The translations under genes were made by a program, and so were the position numbers. This document shows positions 55,749 to 64,000 of a stretch of 64,000 nt of DNA, piece by piece. Under the pieces are notes generated by a model, which saw only the letters and a program-made list of their open reading frames with translations, was not told where the DNA came from and did not search any database. The DNA is taken from NCBI GenBank assembly GCA_963764825.1, contig CAVXUA010000012.1, positions 62,001-126,000 of the forward strand, written 5' to 3'. Each line of letters starts with the position of its first letter. Position 1 is the first letter of the stretch. Origin of the DNA: JAZGGS01 sp963764825. Its GTDB lineage: Bacteria > Bacteroidota > Ignavibacteria > Ignavibacteriales > Ignavibacteriaceae.

Positions 55749-56267
55749 TTATTCTTCAATAAACTCCGGTGGAGTTAACGTAAAACCAAGCTGTGTTACC
55801 CAAGCTAAATCACTAAAAGCTATCCATTCACCAGTAAGCAAATTATCTGCAAAAAATATTACGCTAAATCCTGGGATGTTAACTTTATTACCTGTTGGAG
55901 GCATACTGCTTTTCCCGGTATTCGTTCCTGATAAACTCCATTGGATCACAACTGCTGAATCTCCTACAAAAAGTCTTTTCTCTACATCTAAATGAAAATC
56001 AGGGAATGCATTTCTTGTATTTGTTATTTCTTCCTTTAGTAAATCGCTTCCGATTTTTAGTTTAAAATCCGGATTCATTCTCAACTCAAATTCCGAACTT
56101 GTAATGGCATCCAGTTCTTCAAAATTTCCAGAATTCCACGCTTCAAAATATTTATCAAGAAGTGGATTTATTTGTTGTTTATAATCTGTTTTTTGGCAAG
56201 ATGTTGATAATTGAAGAATGAGAAACAAGAATGCGATACTAAGTAAAAAAGATACTATACGTTTCAT
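55749..56267 (-). CDS. SnoaL-like/ester-cyclase-type lipoprotein
   Basis: 172 residues. A lipoprotein-type signal peptide ends LQLSTSC, with Cys24 as the probable lipidation site. The rest has the SnoaL/NTF2-like pattern: LLDKYFEAWNSGNFEELDAITSSEFELR, then FPDFHLDVEKRLFVGDSAVVIQWSLSGTNTG and NKVNIPGFSVIFF. Relatives are polyketide cyclases and many uncharacterised ester cyclases. It is anchored in a membrane facing the periplasm. The substrate is unknown. Confidence 0.8.
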   Translation of the reverse strand: MKRIVSFLLSIAFLFLILQLSTSCQKTDYKQQINPLLDKYFEAWNSGNFEELDAITSSEFELRMNPDFKLKIGSDLLKEEITNTRNAFPDFHLDVEKRLFVGDSAVVIQWSLSGTNTGKSSMPPTGNKVNIPGFSVIFFADNLLTGEWIAFSDLAWVTQLGFTLTPPEFIEE

Positions 56268-56279
56268 CTTATCACCTTT

Positions 56280-57360
56280 CTATTTTATTAATAACATTTT
56301 TTTAGTTTGAATAAAATTATTTGCTTTCAATTGATAGAAATAAATTCCACTTGTTAATCCATTTCCACTAAATTCAACTTCATATTCTCCTGCTGGTTTT
56401 TCTTCACTTAAAATCGTTGCAATTTCATTTCCCAATACATCATAAACTTTTAGTGAAGTAAAACCAGTTTACGGAATTGTGAAACTTATTTTTGTTGAAG
56501 GATTAAAGGGATTTGGATAATTTTGCTGCAAAGTAAATCTGCCTGGGTTGCTTGTAGAAGTGTCCATCAATTCAACAGTTGTTATATTTAATAGTTCATA
56601 AACAAACAGAATATTTGGAGCTCCAACTAATATTCCACCTAAAGAAAAAGTACCCATATTAAAATCAGCAGTCGAAAATAATCCTCCTGCAGCAGCATTC
56701 GGCTGCCCGATTCCTACATCACTTAATACATCATGAGTCAATCCAGTAAAAGTTCCTGCAGGAATGTGAAACTGATGAATAAGTTGTGGACCAGGGATTG
56801 TATTTCCTCTATCAAAAATCCACAGATATGGTCCGCCCGGACTAACATTATCGCAAGCTATTCCTGATATAGAAGGTAGCATTATATTGTAAGAATTCAG
56901 CAAATTTCCTGAACGCATTATAAGAGCTAGAGGTTCGTTCCAGCTACCCACCCAGAACGCATCATTGTTTTCATCATATGCTATATGTACTTACATTAAC
57001 AGGTGAATTGATAGTATTTACAAGGGTTTTTGCAATAAAATCCATTTGATAAATCAGATGAAGAACCCGTTCCTCAGCATACATATATGTTCCATCAAAT
57101 GTAATATCGCTAAGATTACTTACTCCGGGGATTGAAAATGTTTCTACCAAACCACCAGCAGAATTATATTTTGTAATCAGGTTAGTCTGACACTGTTACT
57201 TACATAGAAGAAAGTCCCATCAAATTCAGCTCCTGTACCTTCAGCAAGATTAACACTTAATTGTACATCCCAAATAATGTACCGGGTTTCAGGATATAGT
57301 TTTTTGAATAGTTGGAAGTAGTAAGAAGAGAATACAGAGGAAGATATTTTTAATATTCAT
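56280..57360 (-). CDS. Exported propeller-like protein with T9SS sorting domain (several frameshifts)
   Basis: About 360 residues across five reading segments. The first is a signal peptide from ATG 57358-57360 (NIKNIFLCILFLLLP). The second and third are GAEFDGTFFYVSN and VETFSIPGVSNLSDITFDGTYMYA. The fourth is AYDENNDAFWVGSWNEPLALIMRSGN to TLQQNYPNPFNPSTKISFTIP. The last is FTSLKVYDVLGNEIATILSEEKP through KKMLLIK. Shifts lie near 57293, 57190, 56988 and 56470. The DITFDGTYMYA and FWVGSW repeats suggest a small beta-propeller or NHL-like fold. Function is unknown. The density of breaks allows either poor sequence or decay. Confidence 0.7.
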
Positions 57361-57451
57361 AATCCTGTCTAAAAGGTTCATTAAACGTTCCTCAGAAATC
57401 CGTATTTAAAACAACGATTTTATTTTAATAAAATCAATTAACGATTAGCAA

Positions 57452-57484
57452 ACAAAAAAGCCCGACTTGGATAAGCCGGGCTTT
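57452..57484 (-). terminator. Strong Rho-independent terminator after the serine protease
   Basis: AAAGCCCG and CGGGCTTT pair, with inner CTT/AAG pairing, and six T follow on the minus strand. It lies about 25 bp beyond the stop at 57507. Confidence 0.85.
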
Positions 57485-57506
57485 GAAAGTAATATTATAT
57501 GAGAGT

Positions 57507-59950
57507 TTATTTTAGAATAGACATCTTTTTTGAATCAGTAAATTTATCCGATTCAATTCTGTAAACATAAACTCCTGAAGAAAGATTTGCTGCATCAAAA
57601 ACGAATTCATGGAATCCACTCTCTAATGTACCGCTAAATACTTCAGCTACTTTTTCACCTAACATATTATAAACATTAAGTTGAAGCTGAGTTTGAACAG
57701 GTAACGCAAATTCTATCTTTGTTGATGGATTAAACGGATTTGGATAGTTTTGGTAAAGAGCAAATTCTTTTGGGTTAATAACATCAACTTCAATATTGAT
57801 TACCTCAGAGTAACTATGAGTTCCTCCAAAATCAACTTGCTTTAACCTGTAAATGTATAATCCACAGGAATCTCTCTATCGGTATAAGAGTAATTTTGAA
57901 TTTCTGTTGTAGTACCATATCCCTCAACAAATCCAACAGTTACAAATTCACCGTTAGAACTTCTCTGTATCTCAAATCCATGGTTGTTGATTTCAGATGC
58001 AGTAGACCAGTTTAGTGTAACTTCGTTCTCATTTGTTGAGGCAGTAAAGGAAGTAAGCTCAACAGGAACAATGCCGGTACCATAGACTAAAAAGTTATCA
58101 AGTACCCACCACCAGTCCCATCCTGGTTGTACACTTCTTACCCTAACGCTTACATTTGATTGTCCGCCAAGTAATGCGGTAACATCAACAGCTTCGTGGG
58201 TGTTACTTATATCAACTCCAATTTGATCCCAAACGCCTGTCCAGGTACTTCCGCCATCAGTGCTAACTTCTACATGTGCTTCGTCCTCAGCATCAAGTAC
58301 ATTCCAGTCGTTATCAAATTCAATCCATATTTCTCCAGTAAATGAAGAAAGATCGAGAACAGGAACTATTGTAGCGGTTGATAAAAATGTTGTACCGCTT
58401 CCGCATTCATCAGAATCTGCAGTAAGTATTCCGCCAGAAGAGGTTGGAGGTAAAGTATAACTATTTGGAAACGGCGAAAACCGAATTTCCCAATCACAGT
58501 TTCCACCCTGATTTGTAACAGTCCATTGACCTATACCACTTTCAAAATCATCAAAAAACAAAGTGTCAATAACAATGTTTGGATCTGCTTCTGTTGTAAA
58601 ACTCCAAACGGGGCCTGTTGTGTTGCAGGTATCACCAATTTCAATAACCTGCCAGAAGTAATCAGTTAAATAATCGAAAGGACCAACTGTTATTGTCCAG
58701 CTTGTTGCAAGTGTTCCACTTTGAACTAAAGACATTGAACCAGGACTCGATCCGAAATATAGTTCATTTGTTAATGCACCTGCACCGTTGGTCCAGGTTA
58801 ATTCTGAAAGATTTATTGAAATATTTGTTGCACCAGCAGCAGGATTAGGATTAGAAGCAGCTACTACGGGACAACCACCAGCACCCATATCAACTGCAGC
58901 CCAGAAGGCAGCATGAAATGTACTTGTTCCATTATTATTACCACCTGAGGAATTACAACCTCCGTGTGTATGAACACCAACTGCTTCGCCAGTAAGCCCG
59001 TTAATAACAGGGCTGCCCGAGTTTCCACCTTGCGTATCAGTTACATATCTCATTGTTGTGCCCGAAGAACCAGCATTTGGACCTATGTGCGTTTGCTGTG
59101 TTTGATTTGCCGCACCATTATCAACTCCATAACCTGTAATGCGAATTGAATCAGGACCAAGATCCTGCACAAGTGGCCAAAAAGCACCTTGAGCCTCCTT
59201 AGGCATTAACCCCGTAATTGAATTAGGAAATACTTCAAATACTCCCCAATCATTTCCAACTCCACCGTTGGTAAATATTTTTGTCGAAAGATCAACTGAA
59301 TATTGATCTTCAGGGCCGGGATGCTGAATCGTTCCATTCGGTAATGATGGTGGAACTTGAAACTCCACTATATTTCCTCAGCTGCCATCAAGACAATGAC
59401 CTGCTGAAACAAATTTTCCGTTTGGAATAATCCATGCAGTACAACCGATGCTCATCAATCTTCCTGTAGCTGGTTGATCTGATGAAATTCTGTCATCAGT
59501 AGGACCGCAAATGCTAGTGTAGGGTGAAGCGGTAGCCCAATCTCCGACAGTAATTTCATCGATGTTAACAAAAACATCACTATCAAACGGTCCAGCAAAG
59601 AGTTGAATCTCTACAACATTTCCGTTAAAAAAGGCACTGTAATTATTCCACTGTTCTATACTAACTGCATCCAGTTTTTGCCATAAGCCATCTTTTAATG
59701 AAGTTATAATCAAATAACTTTCACGGCCAAGATCTGCTTTGCTGAAGTGAAGCCCCATCCAGGGATAATCATCAATTCTTACAGTAGCAGAATAAACTTC
59801 AATAGTATTGCCTGCCTGATTACTGCCATTAAAGAATCCGGATTCCAATTCATAAGGTTCAAAATGATAAGGAATTTCTACAGGTTGGGCTAATAAGATT
59901 CCAGATGAGAGGAAGAAAAGAGAAAACGTAAACAAGAAAAAAGTTTTCAT
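57507..59950 (-). CDS. Trypsin-like (V8-type) serine protease with T9SS sorting domain
   Basis: About 813 residues. The signal peptide MKTFFLFTFSLFFLSSGILLAQ and a beta-rich N-terminal domain precede an S1-type protease. Its catalytic His lies in FVSAGHC, the Asp probably in GNDWGVFEV, and the Ser in GGNSGSPV. A fibronectin-like domain, a jelly-roll domain (FFDDFESGIGQWTVTNQGG) and the usual VELTSFTASTNENEVTLNWSTASEINNHGFEIQRS spacer follow. The sorting domain starts LYQNYPNPFNPSTKIEF and ends KKMSILK. An in-frame TGA (59378-59380) lies just after the His motif and a one-base shift near 57850 breaks the end of the spacer. It is probably an extracellular peptidase. Confidence 0.85.
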
Positions 59951-60210
59951 AGTTATCCTTCGTTATTAATTATTATTTGGGTTAGTTTATTGATATGAAT
60001 TTTTCTGAAACTCACTATATAAATTATTCAGCCGAGGTTAAATTGGATATAGAAACATTCAAAAATCTTCGTTTAACTTAATAAAATTTAAACTCCTTTC
60101 AAATTGTGGCAACAAAAAATTACTTAAATTAAATTCAAATATTTTGTGCTGATACCAAATTTTGTTAGCCTTAATCTTCAGCAGAAAGAATTTCTAGTAA
60201 GTATATTATA

Positions 60211-61491
60211 TTATTTCATCAACACCATCTTCTTAGTTTCAATACAATTTCCTGCTCGTAGCTGATAGAAATATATTCCACTTGGTAATTCATTGCCTGA
60301 AAATTCAACTTCATAACTACCTGCTGGTTTTTCTTCGTTGATGAGTGTTGCAATCACATTTCCTAAAATATCATATACTTTTAAAATCACCATTCCGAAA
60401 TCCGAAATTCGAAATCCGATATTAGTAGCTGGGTTAAATGGATTGGGGTAGTTTTGGTATAATTTAAATGTAATTGGTAACTCAAATTCTTCTGCAACAG
60501 ATGTTATACCATCTTCATTGAAAACAGAAATTGCATTAGTATGAACTATCCATTTATTATTATTTTCATCAATTTGGATATCTCTAATGTCGGTTGAATA
60601 TAAACCAGAATTTTGCTGAGTATAGTGGGTAAAATTAATTCCATCGAACTTAATTAAACCATCTCCGCTCATCCATAGATTACCTAGTGAATCAACTACT
60701 ATATTTCTCACCTCTTGTGCTGGTAAACCGGAATTATTTTGGTTAAAAAACATCCAGTCTATACCATCATATTTAATTAAGCCGGAAGTATCCGGTGGAA
60801 TTCTATACCAGCTCATCCAAATATTACCCATAAGATCAGTTTCTAAGGATGTAGCTCCGCCAGGTAAGAATTGAAACCAGATAGTAGTATCACCATCAAT
60901 TTTATAAACTCCCCCTGAAGTAAATAAATTTAAATACCACAGATTGCCACTTAGATCTTCTTCCATCTCATCTGTATAATTAATCGTTTCCTGTGTTGAG
61001 TTGTACCAATTGTTACTGGCAAATTTCTGCACTGTTCCAGGAAAAGTTAGAAAACCCGGCCAAGAGTTAATCCAAATTCCGCCATCTCTTGAGGGCGTAA
61101 GACCTGCAATATTATCGTAAGCAAGTGAAGAGTTTATAGTATCATAAACCAACCAAGGGGTTATACTTATATTCACCAGCCCGATATTATTATAAAATGC
61201 ATATCCACCTATCCAGGCATTTCCATCACCACCTTTTACAATAACCCCACTCCATTGGTATGGTATAATTGAGTTTGAAGAATTAAATACGTCCCAATTA
61301 GTCCAATCAAACCTGATTATGCTGGTGTCTGCAATTATCCATTTAATATCGTTTTTATCAATGGCAAGGTTATACAGATTTAAATCAGGCAATCCGGAAT
61401 TTTCGGAAGTATAAACTTTCCAATTGGGATTCTGTGCAGATAATTGGAGGGAGAAAAGAATAATCCATAAAGTAATGTTCAATGATTTCAC
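60211..61491 (-). CDS. Two-component-regulator-type propeller protein with T9SS sorting domain
   Basis: 426 residues, intact. A signal peptide (KSLNITLWIILFSLQLSAQ) follows a GTG start (61489-61491). Repeats of about 50 residues with GLIKYDGIDWMFFNQNNSGL, VVDSLGNLWMSGDGLIKFDG and IDENNNKWIVHTNA resemble the sensor propeller of hybrid two-component systems, here without any kinase. The sorting domain begins LYQNYPNPFNPATNIGF and ends KKMVLMK. It follows the gene at 61506 after 14 bp, so the two are likely cotranscribed. Confidence 0.87.
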   Translation of the reverse strand: MKSLNITLWIILFSLQLSAQNPNWKVYTSENSGLPDLNLYNLAIDKNDIKWIIADTSIIRFDWTNWDVFNSSNSIIPYQWSGVIVKGGDGNAWIGGYAFYNNIGLVNISITPWLVYDTINSSLAYDNIAGLTPSRDGGIWINSWPGFLTFPGTVQKFASNNWYNSTQETINYTDEMEEDLSGNLWYLNLFTSGGVYKIDGDTTIWFQFLPGGATSLETDLMGNIWMSWYRIPPDTSGLIKYDGIDWMFFNQNNSGLPAQEVRNIVVDSLGNLWMSGDGLIKFDGINFTHYTQQNSGLYSTDIRDIQIDENNNKWIVHTNAISVFNEDGITSVAEEFELPITFKLYQNYPNPFNPATNIGFRISDFGMVILKVYDILGNVIATLINEEKPAGSYEVEFSGNELPSGIYFYQLRAGNCIETKKMVLMK

Positions 61492-61505
61492 TATTTAATC
61501 CATTA

Positions 61506-63734
61506 TTATTTTAATAACACCATTTTCTTAGTTTCAATAAAAGAACCTGCTTTAAGCTGATAAAAATATACACCGCTTGGAAGTGAAGAAGCATTAAATT
61601 CAACTGCAAAACTACCAGAAGGTTTTTCTTCGTTAATAAGTGTTACAATTTCGCTACCTAATACATCGTAAATTTTAATAGTAACTAAACTTAATTCTGG
61701 AATTTGATAAATGATTGTTGTTTTTGGGTTAAAAGGGTTGGGGTAATTCTGTTCTATACTATAAGTATAAATTTTTCCTTCTTCATTTTCAGTTATAACA
61801 GGATTACCGTTTTTAAACTGGACATCCATACTATCGATATCAAAATTACCGGCTTCATCATACACTTCAACAATTATTCTGTAATCTCCATCCTGAAAAT
61901 TATCTGTTTCGAATGCAAAAGCTTTTTCAGAAAGTTCAACCAGCGAATCACCATTGCTGTTTGTTAAGTTGTGATAATAATTTCTCTGCTCATTTGACCA
62001 TCCCGAAGGAGGGAGCGTATTATCTCTTTGATAGATCACACCTGCATAAGGTTGATAATTCCCGCCATCATAAAAGGGATATTTGTGATTAAGAATATGT
62101 CCAAGAGTTTTGGGTTTTATTATTTCATTATCGGAAATTCTTTTTATTGTGTACCATGTAGTGTAAGCTGGCTGCTGCCATCCTGAGTCTCCAGCATAAT
62201 CAACAACTTTAACAATTATATCAATTTCACCAAACAGACTATCGGGCTGTAAATAGATTGCTGATTCATTAATGGCGAATGCAAACTTAGACCATACAAA
62301 TACAGGATCAATATACGGCGCTGTGGTATCAGGATAAGGTTGAAGCGCGAGCATAGGATTAAAATTTATCCCCCATTCATCGTCGGCATAGAACCAGACC
62401 AACCCGGAATCTTTTATTTCCACAAAATGTATATGTCCCCAGGTGCTGCTCCACTCTATTATATCTCCTAGATAGTCGTGAACCTGTACTGTGTCGCCAA
62501 TATCAAACTGAATGGTGCTTTCGATCAGGTGAGCAGAAAGCCAGCCATCGGAAATACCGGCAACCTGAGTGTCGCTAACTGCTGTTCTCCAATAAGATGC
62601 CCCGCCTAATGTTAAAACAAGTTTTACATATCCATCTATAACGGAAAATGTCGGTTCACCGATTGGTGTTATCAAATCTAAACCCTGGTGAAGGTAGGAA
62701 TCCGTTCCTCCCAATCCCATATGCTGCTCGTAATGATTCCAAACAGTGCGCATACTATCGAAGGGGAAAAAGGGCCAAGGGATAGGATCGTAACCGGATT
62801 GAGATTTTTGTTGAAGATTTAATTTGTTATAATTTTTTAATGTTTTGGTTTCTCCTAAATTTTCATCCAGAAGATTTCCATCTAGTTTATAGACTCGAAG
62901 TGAACCAGTTGATTCTTCCTTGTTTCTTTTATGAATACCGGCTATTATTTTATCATCAACAATTTTAAGATCGCGAAAAGAAAATTCTCCACCTATTTGG
63001 TCTTCAAAAATAATATCCCCACTAATGGTTGAGTACACAATAAGATTGTATTTATCTATAACCCCCACAATACTATGCTTTGAAGCGATGATTACTTTTC
63101 TCGGTAGTTCCATATTCAAATTAATTGTTCTGTTCAATTCGGACTTTTCATATAATAGAATCTTATTCCGTTCAGCGATTGCAATTATCTCATTACCGTC
63201 GGCTGTTTCATCAATTGCAAACTGAAGTCCTTTATTAATCAAATAGCTGCTGCCTGTATTCATAGAAATTATATTAATTCCATCTGGTGTTCTTACCCCG
63301 AACAAATTACCGGAAGAAGAAAAAATAAAATGAGTTGCACCTTCGAAGGTTTTCTCGAAGAGAAAATTTCCATCTGAAGAATATATCAGAATCTTTAGTT
63401 TGCCTTTATAATGTTCCGAATGATCATAAAAAACAATAAGGCCCGAATTGGAGATTTCCAGATCACTGCCCAGAACTTTTACCAGAGAGAAAAGAAAATT
63501 TTCATTCTCATTAAACTTTAGATGACTTAACTTTCGCATCTCATCCGTTACTTCGTCTATTTCATAAGTGCACCAGTACTTTCCATTTTCTGATGAAACC
63601 ATTGCCATTGGGTTAACTACTGAGTTTTCAATTGTACCATTTATTGATGCTGTAAATCTCTCTGAAAATTCCTGTGCATTGATGCTAGAAAAAACTAACA
63701 GTGTAGTTAAAAAGAAGATGTAGAAATATTTCAT
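61506..63734 (-). CDS. M23-peptidase-like exported protein with T9SS sorting domain
   Basis: 742 residues, intact. The signal peptide KYFYIFFLTTLLVFSSINAQ is followed by a WD/beta-propeller-like first half (residues 30-290). Next comes a lysostaphin/M23-type region with LHQGLDLITPIGEPTFSVIDGYVKLV and WGHIHFVEI, which supply the HxGxD and HxH metal motifs. A beta-rich segment (VFVWSKFAFAINESAIYLQPD) follows, and then the sorting domain (IEQNYPNPFNPKTTIIYQ, KIYDVLGSEIVTLINEEKP, KKMVLLK). It would cleave peptidoglycan or another peptide outside the cell. The zinc ligands appear present, but the usual substrate loops are altered. Confidence 0.82.
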   Translation of the reverse strand: MKYFYIFFLTTLLVFSSINAQEFSERFTASINGTIENSVVNPMAMVSSENGKYWCTYEIDEVTDEMRKLSHLKFNENENFLFSLVKVLGSDLEISNSGLIVFYDHSEHYKGKLKILIYSSDGNFLFEKTFEGATHFIFSSSGNLFGVRTPDGINIISMNTGSSYLINKGLQFAIDETADGNEIIAIAERNKILLYEKSELNRTINLNMELPRKVIIASKHSIVGVIDKYNLIVYSTISGDIIFEDQIGGEFSFRDLKIVDDKIIAGIHKRNKEESTGSLRVYKLDGNLLDENLGETKTLKNYNKLNLQQKSQSGYDPIPWPFFPFDSMRTVWNHYEQHMGLGGTDSYLHQGLDLITPIGEPTFSVIDGYVKLVLTLGGASYWRTAVSDTQVAGISDGWLSAHLIESTIQFDIGDTVQVHDYLGDIIEWSSTWGHIHFVEIKDSGLVWFYADDEWGINFNPMLALQPYPDTTAPYIDPVFVWSKFAFAINESAIYLQPDSLFGEIDIIVKVVDYAGDSGWQQPAYTTWYTIKRISDNEIIKPKTLGHILNHKYPFYDGGNYQPYAGVIYQRDNTLPPSGWSNEQRNYYHNLTNSNGDSLVELSEKAFAFETDNFQDGDYRIIVEVYDEAGNFDIDSMDVQFKNGNPVITENEEGKIYTYSIEQNYPNPFNPKTTIIYQIPELSLVTIKIYDVLGSEIVTLINEEKPSGSFAVEFNASSLPSGVYFYQLKAGSFIETKKMVLLK

Positions 63735-63746
63735 TATAGTGTTCCT

Positions 63747-64000
63747 TTATTTCAATAAAATCATTTTTCTTGTTTGGACAAATGAGCTGGTTTTTAATTG
63801 ATAGAAATATATCCCGCTAGGCAATCCCGTTGCATCGAATTGAACCTCAAATTCTCCAGAGGGCTTTTCTTCATTAACTAAAGTTCCAATTTCGTTTCCT
63901 AAAACATCATAAACCTTAAGTGTAACAAATTCTTGATGAGGAATTTGATAACTAATTGTTGTGATTGGGTTAACTGGGTTGGGGTAGTTTTGCTCTAAGC
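63747..64000 (-). CDS. C-terminal T9SS sorting domain of another cargo protein (partial)
   Basis: The last 84 codons of a gene that starts beyond the right edge: LEQNYPNPVNPITTISYQ, FVTLKVYDVLGNEIGTLVNEEKP, ATGLPSGIYFYQLKTSSFVQTRKMILLK and a stop at 63747. The usual NPFNP is NPVNP here. It is the ninth sorting domain of the window, and its upstream catalytic or binding part is not visible. Confidence 0.88.
   Translation of the reverse strand, partial: LEQNYPNPVNPITTISYQIPHQEFVTLKVYDVLGNEIGTLVNEEKPSGEFEVQFDATGLPSGIYFYQLKTSSFVQTRKMILLK

Noticed and set aside
59378..59380. Selenocysteine at the TGA of the serine protease
   Set aside because: No SECIS-like hairpin is obvious downstream, S1 proteases do not use selenocysteine near this motif, and base errors are common in this contig.
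59951..60210. Possible gene in the AT-rich gap
   Set aside because: Stop codons interrupt all frames and no start with a ribosome-binding site precedes a sensible protein.
1..64000. CRISPR arrays, prophage, insertion sequences or transposases
   Set aside because: I saw no spaced direct repeats, phage structural genes or transposase frames; the only repeats are the sorting-domain ends and two palindromic elements.
37486..64000. A T9SS machinery locus
   Set aside because: Only cargo with sorting domains is present; no porK/L/M/N, sov/sprA, porU or porV homologue is recognisable in the window.

Overview
The window is AT-rich DNA. It is almost certainly from the class Ignavibacteria or a close relative in the Chlorobiota/Bacteroidota (FCB) group. 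The pointers are a canonical bacterial str-S10-spc-alpha ribosomal superoperon together with at least nine secreted proteins ending in the type IX secretion (T9SS) sorting domain. That domain here has the Ignavibacteria-style QNYPNPFNP box and a KKMVLMK-like end. Three readable promoters are sigma70-like (TTGnnn, 16-17 bp, TATATT/TATAAT), unlike the TAnnTTTG promoters of Bacteroidetes proper. Only one gene lies on the + strand.

Layout (nearly everything is transcribed right to left). Positions 1-1833 hold two EutN/CcmL bacterial-microcompartment vertex genes behind deoB, the edge of a probable metabolosome locus. Positions 1878-4420 hold a membrane GAF/degenerate-GGDEF protein and engB. Positions 4482-35278 are the translation/transcription block: rpmG, tRNA-Trp, secE, nusG, rplK, rplA, rplJ, rplL, rpoB, rpoC, then rpsL, rpsG, fusA, tuf, then rpsJ to rpsQ, the spc genes with a tRNA-Gln inserted between rpsE and rplR, secY, map, infA, rpmJ, rpsM, rpsK, rpsD, rpoA and rplQ. 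A good terminator closes the block. tRNA-Tyr, tRNA-Gly and tRNA-Thr lead it (35348-35773). Positions 35875-42026 hold comM, a sorting-domain protein, an M16 peptidase and an aminotransferase. Positions 42156-64000 are an accessory region of exported proteins: tandem OmpA-like proteins, a metallo-beta-lactamase-fold protein, a parallel beta-helix protein, a YCF48-like propeller, a trypsin-like protease, an M23-like protein and other T9SS cargo.

A major caveat runs through the whole window. Many universally essential genes (tuf, rpoC, secY, rpsM, rplE, rplF, rplX, rpsQ, rpsG) are broken by single-base frameshifts, nearly all of them +1 insertions, often in short homopolymers. These look like uncorrected sequencing errors rather than pseudogenes. 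I therefore annotate each such gene as one repaired span and state where the shift lies.

The most interesting biology is: the deoB-microcompartment link at the left edge; two different palindromic elements that sit inside, and are translated within, one T9SS sorting domain; the heavy use of TTG starts in ribosomal-protein and rpoB genes; the tRNA-Gln embedded in the spc operon; and a small membrane-protein gene with its own terminator. I did not find a clearly new multi-gene system.
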